In this document: positions 35,970 through 44,089 of the stretch, in pieces
Numbering within the stretch: the first letter of the stretch is position 1
How the letters are laid out: each line of letters starts with the position of its first letter
Assembly: GCF_001073155.1 (NCBI RefSeq)
Contig: NZ_JVEE01000015.1
Span: 34,981 to 81,407, forward strand
Direction of reading: 5' to 3'
DNA: 46,427 bases
DNA from: Streptococcus parasanguinis
GTDB lineage: Bacteria; Bacillota; Bacilli; Lactobacillales; Streptococcaceae
Translations under genes and position numbers: made by a program
Notes under the pieces: generated by a model
What the model was told of the DNA's origin: nothing
What the model saw: the letters and a program-made list of their open reading frames with translations, nothing else
Databases searched by the model: none

Positions 35970-35975
35970 AATCCA

Positions 35976-36647
35976 TCATCTTCCTTTCTTCGGCGGGTAA
36001 CTGCCCGTTACATACAGCTTGGCGGTGTCAGATGCCCGTTTCTCCTTTTCCAGAACAAAGGTAGCGTCCGCACTCCCCGTTAAGCCTGTCGTCCCAGACA
36101 CCTTGTTGAACACATCGCTGTCATTCTGCTTTCGGATGTGGTGTACGACAATGACCGCCAGAGAGTGCCTGTCGGCAAAATCTTTGATTAGGGAGATGTC
36201 CCCATAGTCGCTTGCATAGGCGTTGTCTTTTGAAGCTGTACGGACTTTCTGCAAGGTATCAATGACAATGAGCCTGCTGTCTGGATAGTCTTTCAGATAA
36301 TCCTCAAGCTGCACGATAAGACCGTCTGACAGCTTGCAGCTTGCCACGGCAAAATGAAGCCGCCCGCTCGCTTCGTCCGTCAAACGGAACAGCCTGTCCT
36401 GTATGCGGCAGAACGTGTCCTCAAGGCAGAGGTAAAGCACATCGCCCTCCATTGTCGTCATGTCCCATAAGGGGATTCCCTGCGACACGCATAAGCACAG
36501 CTTCAGCATGAGCCAGCTCTTGCCTATCTTCTGTGAGCCGCAGAACAGCGACAAGCCTGTGGGGATAAGGCTGTCCACCACAAAGGACGGCTTCTCAAGC
36601 GGCTCATAAAGGAGCGTTTCGGCGTTGACTGTCTGTAACTTCTGCAT
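35976..36647 (-). CDS. RepA-like AAA (RecA-fold) ATPase, probably truncated at the C-terminus
   Basis: A 223-residue ATPase. Walker A reads CGSQKIGKSWL near residue 36, Walker B is RLIVIDTL, and HHIRK and the SGTTGLTGSADATFVLEK motif follow, as in hexameric RepA/KaiC-like helicases on plasmids and mobile elements. Relatives normally continue past LYVTG for a substantial C-terminal region; here the frame ends eight residues later (SYPPKKGR), immediately before the relaxase. I infer a deletion that removed the C-terminus and perhaps an intergenic region. GGAGG precedes the ATG. Confidence 0.8.
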   Translation of the reverse strand: MQKLQTVNAETLLYEPLEKPSFVVDSLIPTGLSLFCGSQKIGKSWLMLKLCLCVSQGIPLWDMTTMEGDVLYLCLEDTFCRIQDRLFRLTDEASGRLHFAVASCKLSDGLIVQLEDYLKDYPDSRLIVIDTLQKVRTASKDNAYASDYGDISLIKDFADRHSLAVIVVHHIRKQNDSDVFNKVSGTTGLTGSADATFVLEKEKRASDTAKLYVTGSYPPKKGR

Positions 36648-36804
36648 GGGTTTCCTCCTTTCGGGCAGTTATCTTGTTTTTGTTGCACATAGGCGTTGAC
36701 CTCCTTAAAAATAGATTTACTCCCACGAAAAAAGTGAGAGTATGTAATACCGCCAATCCCACACAAATAAAAAACAGATTTCTTTTTCGGGCGGTGTCGG
36801 TCAT
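36604..36804 (-). CDS. Possible small single-span membrane protein (66 aa)
   Basis: The ATG overlaps the stop of the preceding sigma-like gene (ATGA), suggesting coupling. The frame MTDTARKRN has one hydrophobic segment (LFFICVGLAVLHTLTFFVGV) and a charged tail, and overlaps the ATPase start by 44 bases. An internal ATG at 36690 has a better ribosome binding site (AGGAGG, nine bases) and would give a 28-residue peptide (MCNKNKITARKE). Only one of these is likely to be real. Confidence 0.35.
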   Translation of the reverse strand: MTDTARKRNLFFICVGLAVLHTLTFFVGVNLFLRRSTPMCNKNKITARKEETHAEVTDSQRRNAPL

Positions 36805-37274
36805 GGTTGGAGATATTTCCTCATTTCCGCTTTTACTTTCTTCTTTGCAACAGCAACGGATTTCTGTATTGCAGAAGCGGTGCAATGCTCCATAGCGGCG
36901 ATTTGGTAAAAATTGAACTCATACTCGTAGTAGAGCAGGAAACGTCGCCTTTGTATCTCTGGCAGTCTGTCAACCGCCTTACAGAGCAGTTCCGCCCGTT
37001 CTGCTTCAATCATTTGTTCCTCAATGCTCTTAGGCAGCTTTAACGCCCGCCTGTTCAGCGTTTCGTCCCATACTTCCGAAAACTCCCTGTGCCGCTCGTC
37101 CCATTGGAGAAGATTCCTGTTCCTGCGTTCCATCTGCCGAAATTCAAAGAATAACTGCTCGGATACTTCCAGTTCGTGGTGTTCCCCCTGCCCGTCCTTA
37201 AAACTGATAAAATACCTTATACCGCTTTCCGTGGATTCCTCCCGAAGCGTGTACGCCTTAGCTTTATATGCCAT
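36801..37274 (-). CDS. Sigma-70-like regulator 1
   Basis: A 157-residue protein with a C-terminal region-4-type helix-turn-helix: LPEIQRRRFLLYYEYEFNFYQIA then CTASAIQKSVAVAKKKV. The N-terminal part is charged and lacks an obvious region 2, so it may be a regulator, not a true sigma factor. GGAGG lies eight bases before the ATG. Proteins of this type are common on clostridial mobile elements next to replication and mobilization genes, presumably controlling them. Confidence 0.75.
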   Translation of the reverse strand: MAYKAKAYTLREESTESGIRYFISFKDGQGEHHELEVSEQLFFEFRQMERRNRNLLQWDERHREFSEVWDETLNRRALKLPKSIEEQMIEAERAELLCKAVDRLPEIQRRRFLLYYEYEFNFYQIAAMEHCTASAIQKSVAVAKKKVKAEMRKYLQP

Positions 37275-37357
37275 CCCGTTTTCCTCCTGCCAAAAATAAG
37301 CGGGGAGATTCCACTCCCCACCCAGTAGCCCGCAGAATAATGGGATGTATTAGACGC

Positions 37358-37783
37358 TTACAAAATTTTCCGAAGCTTCTTCCGCAGATGGTCTAACCTC
37401 GCATAGATGGCACCAGTCGTCAAATGCACAAGTGGGGCAATCTCCTTTGTGGAATACCCCTGCATTTTCAGCAGGACGATTTTCAAGGTACGCCCGTCCA
37501 CCGTGACTAATACTTGATAGAGATTTTCGCTCTCAATCTCGTCCAGTAACTCCGCAACTGTATTCACCTCCGCTTGCCGCTCCCTGTCTGCCATGTCCTC
37601 AAGGTATTCCGCAACGTCATTCGTCCATCGGTAAAACCGCCTGTTGGAATTGAAGTCTGCCCTGTCCGCTATGCGTATCTGCTCAATGGTCACTTCATCA
37701 ACGCCGCACTCACGCAGCAGCTTTTCCTCCGCTTCTTTCCAGATACGCCATTTCCTGTCCTCCCGTCCGTGGTTGTATGCCAT
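37358..37783 (-). CDS. Sigma-70-like regulator 2
   Basis: A 141-residue protein whose C-terminus has a helix-turn-helix (VLLKMQGYSTKEIAPLVHLT then GAIYARLDHLRKKL) like sigma region 4. The N-terminus (MAYNHGREDRKWRIW) is basic. I chose the ATG at 37783 because GGAGG lies eight bases upstream; a TTG at 37798 overlaps that site. It is one of three similar-sized regulators in a row. Confidence 0.75.
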   Translation of the reverse strand: MAYNHGREDRKWRIWKEAEEKLLRECGVDEVTIEQIRIADRADFNSNRRFYRWTNDVAEYLEDMADRERQAEVNTVAELLDEIESENLYQVLVTVDGRTLKIVLLKMQGYSTKEIAPLVHLTTGAIYARLDHLRKKLRKIL

Positions 37784-37877
37784 TCTTTCTTCCTCCAATC
37801 AGAATTGATTGAGAGGGCAGAGAAAAGCCCCCTCATTTTCCCAAAGGAAAAAACAAGGGGGCTGAACGCCTTAAATT

Positions 37878-38387
37878 TTAATTTTCTATTATCTTTCTTA
37901 GTTTTCTTAGGATTCTGGCTTTGCGTTTGTTCACAACGCTCTGGGTTATGCTTAACCTCGCCCCGACTTCACGCTCGGAAAGTCCGTCAAAAAAGATTGC
38001 CTGTATCAACTCCTGCTCACTATCCGACAACAAAGGCAGGGCGGCTTTCAGCCTGTCCACCATAACAGCATTGACAACGGTTTCCGCAATGTCCGCCGCT
38101 TCATCAGCGATAAAGTCCAGAGGATTCCCCTCGCTGTCCGTAAATCCGTCCAGAGATAGCAGGCTGTTCCTCGCATCTAATTTTTGCAGGTAACGCCACC
38201 GCTCCCTGTCACGGTAGAAGTCCGCATATTGCTCCCTTACGACTTCAAGCAGACAACCTTGGACGGGGATAAACAGCTTGTCCATATATCCCTTGTCGGC
38301 TTGCCTGCGGCGGCAGAAATCCGTATAGGACAGTTCCACATAGCCGCCGCTTTCTTTGATATATACTTTTCTTGGTGCGTATTTCAC
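37878..38387 (-). CDS. Sigma-70-like regulator 3
   Basis: A 169-residue protein ending in a region-4-type domain: LPLLSDSEQELIQAIFFDGL then EREVGARLSITQSVVNKRK. Before it is a conserved stretch with YMDKLFIPVQGCLLEVV. I chose the GTG at 38387 (MKYAPRKVYIKESGG) with GGAGG eight bases upstream; an ATG 144 bases earlier has no such site and would add a hydrophobic, unconserved leader. It is the first of three sigma-like genes in this operon. Confidence 0.75.
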   Translation of the reverse strand: MKYAPRKVYIKESGGYVELSYTDFCRRRQADKGYMDKLFIPVQGCLLEVVREQYADFYRDRERWRYLQKLDARNSLLSLDGFTDSEGNPLDFIADEAADIAETVVNAVMVDRLKAALPLLSDSEQELIQAIFFDGLSEREVGARLSITQSVVNKRKARILRKLRKIIEN

Positions 38388-38707
38388 CGCTAATACCTCC
38401 AATCTGAATTTTTGAAATGTAAAAATCCAGATGGAGAGGCGGGGAGCGGCAACGCACACCAGAAACAGCCCTGCGGCACTTTCCAACAAAAAACGACAAA
38501 AGAAAAACCGCAAAGGCTCTGTGACCTTCACGGTTATGGGAAATACAAATTCTGTTGTATGGAGATTGTACTTCCACTTTCAAGGTGAGAAGTACCGCTG
38601 CACTGGCAGAAATTTTTTTAACTGGTTTCCTGCCATTCTCTGATATGCTATGTATTGATAAATTTTACTTCGTATGAGCAGATGAATAACCGCCCGAAAA
38701 AAGAACA

Positions 38708-38746
38708 TAAAAAAATCCCTCCAAATTTAAAAACAAATTCAGAGGG
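38708..38746 (-). terminator. Second terminator downstream of the tet(O) module
   Basis: On the minus strand CCCTCTGAATTT and AAATTTGGAGGG pair and are followed by ATTTTTTTATG. It backs up the stronger terminator at 38825-38869. Region 38388-38876 holds no other credible gene; a GGCAG/CTGCC hairpin with an internal T-run lies near 38607-38636. Confidence 0.65.
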
Positions 38747-38824
38747 TAATTTAGGGTATAACAAAATAACCCACCCGAATATCGTTTTTTTTATTTGGTG
38801 AGTTTGTTCTTTCAAATACGAAAC

Positions 38825-38869
38825 AAAAAGAGCCGATGATTCGTGAATTGTTCCACAATTTCATCGGCT
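38825..38869 (-). terminator. Terminator of the tet(O)-KTR transcript
   Basis: On the minus strand AGCCGATGA and TCATCGGCT form a perfect nine-base stem followed by CTTTTTG, just after the KTR gene. Confidence 0.85.
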
Positions 38870-38876
38870 CTGCGTC

Positions 38877-39050
38877 TTAAGCGTCTGGCTCTTTGATGAC
38901 AGTTATCTTCAAGTTGTCAACTTTAATCAAGCTTTCTTGTCTGCATTTTGGACAATAAAGGGGATAATTCTCCAAAACAGTGTCCTTCCTAATTTTATTA
39001 CGGGTTTTGCTCCCACAAACAGGACACAATATCCATTCGCATTTCATCAT
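38877..39050 (-). CDS. Cysteine-rich KTR-domain protein (57 aa)
   Basis: A small zinc-ribbon protein: CEWILCPVCGSKTR followed by YPLYCPKCRQES, giving CxxC pairs. Genes of this family commonly follow tet(M) or tet(O) in Tn916-like and related elements. Function is not known. It begins 51 bases after the tet(O) stop, shares its transcript and ends at a strong terminator. A second ATG at 39047 is an equally possible start. Confidence 0.85.
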   Translation of the reverse strand: MMKCEWILCPVCGSKTRNKIRKDTVLENYPLYCPKCRQESLIKVDNLKITVIKEPDA

Positions 39051-39101
39051 AATTAGTCTCTAATCCTTTCAAATCTCATTTTATATGACTTTTGCAAGCT
39101 G

Positions 39102-41021
39102 TTAAGCTAACTTGTGGAACATATGCCGAACCTTATCTATACGGCTATTCGGGCGGCGGGGTTGGCAAATAAATTTACCAATAGCTGGCTGGTATCCTTT
39201 TAACTCTGTCAAGCAGACTCCCTGCCCATTTGTGAAATAAGTTAAATCGTTCCTGTATTCTTGAATACATCTGGCAGGGATTTCTCCTTTCAGAATGACC
39301 TCGTCATTCTTTACCTGAGTACTTACAATATCTGCACAATACCTTGGGGCATCATGATACGCCCGTGAGAGATATTCCTGCGGTGCATAAATTTCAAAGT
39401 GGAGATATGGCTCTAATAGTTCTGTCCCTGCTTTTTTTAAAGCCTGCTCCAATACGATAGGGGAAAGCAGCCGAAAGTCTGCGGGGGTACTTACAGGACT
39501 ATAATACAATCCATATTCAAAACAGATTTTACAGTCTGTCACTTTCCATCCATACAGCCCCTGCTCGCAGCCATAAAGAACCCCCTCCATAACCGCATTT
39601 TGGAACGATTGGTTTAAATATCCAAGTGAAACTCTGCTTTCATACTGCACTCCGCTTCCAATAGGGAGCGGCTCTATGGACAACCCGACAGAAGCCCAGA
39701 AAGGATTTGGCGGGACTTCTATGTGGATGGTATATTCTGCTTTTCTAAGCGGTCTTTCCATATATATAACAGTAGGCTCTTTTATTTCTGCCTCCACATG
39801 GTATTTTTCCTCAAGGATGGCACAAATGACTTCCATCTGCACATTCCCCAAAAAAGAAAGTATAATCTCATGCGTTGTAGTATCCACATAATATTTTAAA
39901 AGAGGGTCGCCATCTGAAATTTCTGTAAGTGCCCCAAGCAATATTTCCCGCTGTTCAGATTTCTTTACTGCAATCGTTGTTTGGAGCATAGGGAGAGGAT
40001 TTTCAATAAATTTTCTCTGCGGCAACAGCATTTCGTTCCCCAAAATACTGTTTAGCTGCAAAACATCATTTGGTAAAATTACAATATCACCAGAGCAGGC
40101 TGTATCGGATGAATATAATTCACCGTTTGTCGGAACACACATCTCTGTGATTTTTATTTTCTCTTTTTCAGATATTTTAATAACATCCCTCAAATGCAAT
40201 GTTCCGCTATATATACGCACATAAACAAAACGCCGCCTTTTCTCTGAATATTCAATCTTAAAAACCTGCCCGCATAGTTCAGATTGACCTTCAGGCGTTG
40301 ATGAATAAAACTTACTGGCAATCACTTCTATAAGCTGCCGAATCCCCAGATTGTTTTTAGCACTTCCGTGATAAACGGGAAATAACGTTCCGTTTTGGAA
40401 TCTCATGTTTTCTTCCTGTTCCAGTTCTGACATTTTAAACGGTTTCCCTGACATATATTTCTCTAATAGTTCATCGTTTCCCATAATTACCGCATCCCAC
40501 TGTTCCATATCGTCATTGTCCGTTACATTTATATGGGGATGCTGCCCAACCTTTTGCTTCACTATAATTTCCGAAGAAAGCTTTGCTTTCATTTCTTGAT
40601 ATACCATTGGCAAATCAATCCCCTCTTGGTCAATTTTATTGATGAAAAAAATTGTCGGAATCTTCATTGTCTGTAGTGCATGAAACAGTATACGGGTCTG
40701 TGCCTGTATGCCATCCTTTGCAGAAACTAATAATACTGCTCCGTCTAATACGGATAAAGAACGGTATACTTCCGCCAAAAAATCCATATGGCCTGGCGTA
40801 TCTATAATGTTGACTTTTACATCCTCCCACTGAAAAGATGTCACTGCTGTCTGGATAGTGATTCCCCTTTGACGCTCCAAATTCATTGTATCTGTCCTTG
40901 TTGTGCCTTTATCTACGCTCCCTGGTTCTGCAATTGCACCACTGGTATACAATAAACTCTCCGTTAATGTTGTCTTTCCTGCGTCAACGTGAGCCAGAAT
41001 GCCTAAGTTAATTATTTTCAT
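39102..41021 (-). CDS. tet(O): Tetracycline resistance ribosomal protection protein Tet(O)
   Basis: A 639-residue EF-G-like GTPase that removes tetracycline from the ribosome. G1 is [10 protein letters not shown]3 is DTPGH and G4 is NKID. The sequence follows Tet(O) from memory almost residue for residue from [11 protein letters not shown] to the C-terminal RHMFHKLA; it shows no long internal stretch of Tet(32) or Tet(W) type, though a small mosaic cannot be excluded by eye. GGAGG lies eight bases before the ATG. Upstream is an attenuator leader. Base composition is lower in G+C than that of the surrounding element genes. Confidence 0.95.
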   Translation of the reverse strand: MKIINLGILAHVDAGKTTLTESLLYTSGAIAEPGSVDKGTTRTDTMNLERQRGITIQTAVTSFQWEDVKVNIIDTPGHMDFLAEVYRSLSVLDGAVLLVSAKDGIQAQTRILFHALQTMKIPTIFFINKIDQEGIDLPMVYQEMKAKLSSEIIVKQKVGQHPHINVTDNDDMEQWDAVIMGNDELLEKYMSGKPFKMSELEQEENMRFQNGTLFPVYHGSAKNNLGIRQLIEVIASKFYSSTPEGQSELCGQVFKIEYSEKRRRFVYVRIYSGTLHLRDVIKISEKEKIKITEMCVPTNGELYSSDTACSGDIVILPNDVLQLNSILGNEMLLPQRKFIENPLPMLQTTIAVKKSEQREILLGALTEISDGDPLLKYYVDTTTHEIILSFLGNVQMEVICAILEEKYHVEAEIKEPTVIYMERPLRKAEYTIHIEVPPNPFWASVGLSIEPLPIGSGVQYESRVSLGYLNQSFQNAVMEGVLYGCEQGLYGWKVTDCKICFEYGLYYSPVSTPADFRLLSPIVLEQALKKAGTELLEPYLHFEIYAPQEYLSRAYHDAPRYCADIVSTQVKNDEVILKGEIPARCIQEYRNDLTYFTNGQGVCLTELKGYQPAIGKFICQPRRPNSRIDKVRHMFHKLA

Positions 41022-41062
41022 GTGATTTTCCTCCTATCAACACCCAAAAAAGGGCATAAAAA

Positions 41063-41260
41063 TACCCAGTGATAAATACTCCTATCACTGGGTAAATAAC
41101 TCCAATAGCCCCAAAACACTTATATGTTTTCGGGCATATAAAATTACATGATAAAAGTATTCTTAAACTGGGTACAAAAAACTAAGCCCCATATTAAAAG
41201 TGAAACGGGACTGCTACTTTTTGTTCCCACTATCAAATTGACAGTTTATTTAAGAATACC
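41063..41260 (-). promoter_or_regulatory. tet(O) attenuator leader
   Basis: The minus-strand leader has three structures: a long-range pair (41156-41170 with 41242-41260); a stem GCCCGAAAACA with TGTTTTGGGGC (41108-41135); and a perfect 12-base stem TACCCAGTGATA/TATCACTGGGTA followed by TTTTT (41063-41094), an intrinsic terminator about 40 bases before tet(O). A five-codon frame (MPENI) lies at 41120-41137 but lacks a ribosome binding site. This is the arrangement described for tet(M), where tetracycline relieves attenuation. The 41022-41387 gap holds only this leader and its promoter. Confidence 0.8.
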
Positions 41261-41301
41261 TTGCCGCATATTTATTAACTCCTTGTATAATACTGAATCT
41301 A

Positions 41302-41330
41302 ATTATATTCCTTAACCCTTTATTTGTCAA
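41302..41330 (-). promoter_or_regulatory. tet(O) promoter
   Basis: On the minus strand a perfect TTGACA and a perfect TATAAT are separated by exactly 17 bases. Confidence 0.92.
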
Positions 41331-41387
41331 GCTGACAAACTAAAGCAGAAAAAGCGGCAGGATTTCCCCCTGCCACTAATCATCTGT

Positions 41388-41762
41388 TTATGCAAAAATA
41401 ATTTCCTTTTCCACAATCTCCCTCGCACAAGCCCTTATGTTATTGAGGCATCCTGTCCATTCTAAGGCGTTTTCTGCCTTTAGCTGTTCCGTTATGCCCT
41501 GTGCCTGTTTCATACCCTCTATGAGCCTTTCAAAGCGTTCCTGTGCCTGTCTGTTGATGTCGGCAAGGTAAGCGTTAAGTCTGCCGCTTGTAAGAAGATT
41601 GGTGTATGTAACTTTGCAGTGATGCTTCAGATAATCCAAATGCCGCTGTCCCCAGATGCCTATCGGCTGTTCTTCTTCGGCGGGTACAGTTAAGCACGGT
41701 ATTAAATAATCGCCTTGCCTTTCGTATTTGCCGCCCATTTCCTCAAAAATTGTCTTTGCCAT
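41388..41762 (-). CDS. tnpV: TnpV family transposon protein
   Basis: A 124-residue protein matching the TnpV family of Tn4451-like elements: WGQRHLDYLKHH, VTYTNLLTSGRLNAYLADI and EQLKAENALEWTGCLNNI are family hallmarks. The function of TnpV is unknown. GGAGG precedes the ATG. It is the gene nearest the right end; its promoter would lie close to the attachment site, so it might also be driven from the interrupted exporter gene. Confidence 0.9.
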   Translation of the reverse strand: MAKTIFEEMGGKYERQGDYLIPCLTVPAEEEQPIGIWGQRHLDYLKHHCKVTYTNLLTSGRLNAYLADINRQAQERFERLIEGMKQAQGITEQLKAENALEWTGCLNNIRACAREIVEKEIIFA

Positions 41763-41796
41763 TGTCTGTTACCTCCACATTCTTTTTTATTTTGAA

Positions 41797-41807
41797 TGTC
41801 CGCAAAA
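41797..41807. repeat. Terminal inverted repeat, right arm
   Basis: TGTCCGCAAAA is the inverse of TTTTGCGGACA at 31675-31685 and lies about nine bases inside the right junction. Confidence 0.65.
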
Positions 41808-41813
41808 TCCGTC

Positions 41814-42629
41814 CTACATCCCTTGGGTTAGAAGACCAGCAGAGATATTCAATTGTCCTTGCCAAATGACACAAACCAAGGTCGTATTGACCACAAGGAA
41901 GGTCAAGGGACTCACCAAACTAGACCAGATACCAGCGCGAATTTGCCAGATCTTGTAGTCCTGATTGACCTCTCTAAAATCCTCTAATTCACTAGCATCT
42001 TGTCCAAAGGCCCGAATCACCCGCATCCCTTGAAATTGCTGACGCGTCACCGTGACCATTCGGTCTGTGATTTTCCGAATCTTGGCAAAAAGAGGATTGA
42101 CAATCCGAGACATGATCACAATAATCAAGGTTAAAATCGCCACCATCCCCAAGAACCAAAGGGTTAGTTTAGGACTGATGGTGAAGGCCATGATGATAGA
42201 TCCAAAGACAATGATCGGTGCCCTCAAAAAGAGGCGCAAGAATTGGTTGATCCCAACCTGGATTTGATAGGTATCAGAAGTGAGACGGGTTACCAAACTA
42301 GAAGTCCCGATCCTATCTCGCTTGTCCTTTGGAAGTGATAAGATCTTATCATACAAATCCTTGGTCATCTCGCGGGTAAAGCCGACAGCTGCTTTAGAAG
42401 AAAAATACTGGGCCGTAATAGCTACGACAACACCAAAGCTCGCAAATAAAAACAAAACACCGACCGTCATCACCACTGCGCTCGTTTCCTTTTTCGGAAT
42501 GACCTGATCGACTAAGTGGGCGATGATTAAGGGGACACACAATTCAAAAATAGCTTCTAAAAGCTTAAACACGGGCCCTAGAAAAGTTTCCCATAGATAA
42601 CCCTTAAAATACTTCAATAATGATTTCAT
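41814..42629 (-). pseudogene. N-terminal part of interrupted ABC exporter subunit 1
   Basis: These 271 codons encode the first five membrane segments of a type I exporter half (MKSLLKYFKGYLWE to LNISAGLLTQGM), including the coupling-helix region VTRQQFQGMRVIRAFGQD. The frame ends at TAG, whose bases come from the element's right end, directly at the attachment site. The missing ATPase part lies at 30745-31659. A membrane fragment without ATPase could not transport. The excised form of the locus would encode a 575-residue protein paired with the 580-residue second subunit. Confidence 0.92.
41816..41820. other. Attachment site junction, tnpV end
   Basis: The plus strand reads GTCCT-ACATC-CCTTGG. 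ACATC is shared with the other junction; host sequence lies to the right. On the minus strand the element's first bases after GATG make the TAG stop. Confidence 0.85.
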
Positions 42630-42683
42630 ACTACTCGATCTTTTCTAAATAGAATAAACTAATTTTACCACAATTTTTAAGAT

Positions 42684-42715
42684 GAAAAAACTCTCCCTGC
42701 CAAGCAGAGAGAGTT
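42684..42715 (-). terminator. Terminator downstream of the MFS gene
   Basis: On the minus strand a near-perfect 12-base stem (AACTCTCTCTGC with GCAGGGAGAGTT) around TTG is followed by TTTTC. A second hairpin, GACAAG/CTTGTC, lies at about 42725-42746. Confidence 0.85.
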
Positions 42716-42831
42716 GAGTCGTTAGACAAGTAACAAAAAACTTGTCTATTTGTTAAGCAAGAGTTTATTCAACGATAGTTTCTCTGCTATTCTTCTATTT
42801 AACCTTGTTAGACTAATGAACCTAAGGAGTT

Positions 42832-44031
42832 TTATTCAGTCTTTGGCACCTTGCTTAAGGTCTTACCCATTTTCCCCAATCCAATCATTAGTAGTGGGAA
42901 AGAAAATAGTGTTATAAGGCCTAATACAAGAAAGACTGCTACAAAGCCACAGCTATCAATGAACCAACCAGTCAGTGGGAAAATGACAATCATAGATAGA
43001 CTAAACATCATGGAATTGATACTCAGCATGGTTGCTCGCACACTGGAAGGCAGATAAGCTTGTAAATCATTGTAGTAGATGGGTTGATAAACGGCATAAA
43101 GGGCATTGGTCAAGAGATAGACACTCAGATAGGCGAATGGAGTCTTTACACCTACCAAAAGCAAGGCCAACCCTGTCAGTGCAACCAGAATCGGAAAGAC
43201 TTGATTACTATTCCATTTTTTCCCGATTTGACTGGCCAAATAAACCGCTAGGAGATTGAATCCACTACCAATTAACATGATGAGCGAAACTTGCCAACTA
43301 GCTAAGTCACTAATTTTCTGTTGGTAGTAAAAATAAAACATACACATGATGGTCCCTACCAACTGATAGATGAGCATCCAGTAAAACAAGACTGGTTTTT
43401 CCTGCCATTCTTGTTTCACTACCTCCAATATCCGCTTTAAGGTCAAATGATTTCTTTCATCACTCTTGCTCTCTGGCTCCTTCATCAGAAAGATCAAAAG
43501 AATAGAAAGCAAGGAAAGCCCAATAGCAATATAATAGGTCCAAGCCAATGCTCCGTGAATAAAGAAGCCTGCCACAACTGTACCTAAAGTTCGGGTGACT
43601 TCGGCCACACCAGACAAAAAGCTGGATATCTGAAGATAACGGTCCTTTTGACCCGCTTCCACTGCTGAATCAAATAAGAAAGCTGTACTGGTCCCCGAGT
43701 CAAAATTATAAGACCAAGCATTGACCATCATAGCAATGGCATAGATCCAAAAATTCCCTTGACCAAATAAAATCAAGATAGAAGATCCAATACTGGACAA
43801 GCGAGCCAAATAGAGATTGGTCTTATAACTAAATCGATCGGCTAACATACCAGACGGGATCTCACACAAGAGACTCGTCCCATGAAAGATACTCTCTAAT
43901 AAACCAATCTGAAGCAAAGAAAGACCATTTTGAATAAAAAAGAGAATCCAAAAACTGGTGATTCCAAAATAAGATGTAAATTCCAAACCTGCTAGGAGTG
44001 AAATATTGCGTTTGTAAGTTCTTTTAAACAT
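42832..44031 (-). CDS. Major facilitator superfamily transporter
   Basis: A 399-residue protein with about 12 membrane segments. The cytoplasmic loop after segment two reads GMLADRFSYK, the MFS motif A in its drug-efflux style. The family exchanges solutes or drugs against protons. The substrate is not evident. GAGGAA precedes the ATG. It is transcribed towards the interrupted ABC exporter, but a strong terminator separates them. Confidence 0.85.
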   Translation of the reverse strand: MFKRTYKRNISLLAGLEFTSYFGITSFWILFFIQNGLSLLQIGLLESIFHGTSLLCEIPSGMLADRFSYKTNLYLARLSSIGSSILILFGQGNFWIYAIAMMVNAWSYNFDSGTSTAFLFDSAVEAGQKDRYLQISSFLSGVAEVTRTLGTVVAGFFIHGALAWTYYIAIGLSLLSILLIFLMKEPESKSDERNHLTLKRILEVVKQEWQEKPVLFYWMLIYQLVGTIMCMFYFYYQQKISDLASWQVSLIMLIGSGFNLLAVYLASQIGKKWNSNQVFPILVALTGLALLLVGVKTPFAYLSVYLLTNALYAVYQPIYYNDLQAYLPSSVRATMLSINSMMFSLSMIVIFPLTGWFIDSCGFVAVFLVLGLITLFSFPLLMIGLGKMGKTLSKVPKTE

Positions 44032-44089
44032 TGTTTTTCCTCTTTCAATAGATTATATGAGTGTTTCTAAAAGACTTACTTAGAGTTGC

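Larger units (their letters stand above)
31659..41820 (-). mobile_element. Tn4451-like integrative mobilizable element carrying tet(O)
   Basis: An element of about 10.16 kb splits an ABC exporter gene; both host flanks rejoin into an intact frame when it is removed. The junctions share ACATC (GATGT on the minus strand, containing the GA dinucleotide used by TnpX/TndX-type recombinases). Imperfect inverted ends contain TTTTGCGGACA. Content: large serine recombinase, small ORF, PC4/YdbC protein, ParB-like protein, MobV relaxase, truncated AAA ATPase, three sigma-like proteins, KTR protein, tet(O), TnpV. No conjugation machinery is present, so transfer would depend on a helper. Backbone codons are richer in G and C than those of the host, pointing to a clostridial source. 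Confidence 0.93.

Noticed and set aside
38388-38531. N-terminal extension of sigma-like regulator 3 to an upstream ATG
   Set aside because: The GTG at 38387 has a good GGAGG and the conserved sequence begins there; the extension is hydrophobic and unlike a regulator.
39102-41021. Mosaic tet gene such as tet(O/32/O) or tet(O/W)
   Set aside because: The residues I can recall for Tet(O) fit throughout, including the middle region. A short mosaic segment cannot be excluded without an alignment.
31659-41820. Tn916-family conjugative transposon
   Set aside because: A tet gene and KTR protein are shared, but there is no tyrosine integrase, no Tn916 excisionase and no conjugation genes. The serine recombinase, TnpV and MobV relaxase point to a Tn4451-like mobilizable element.
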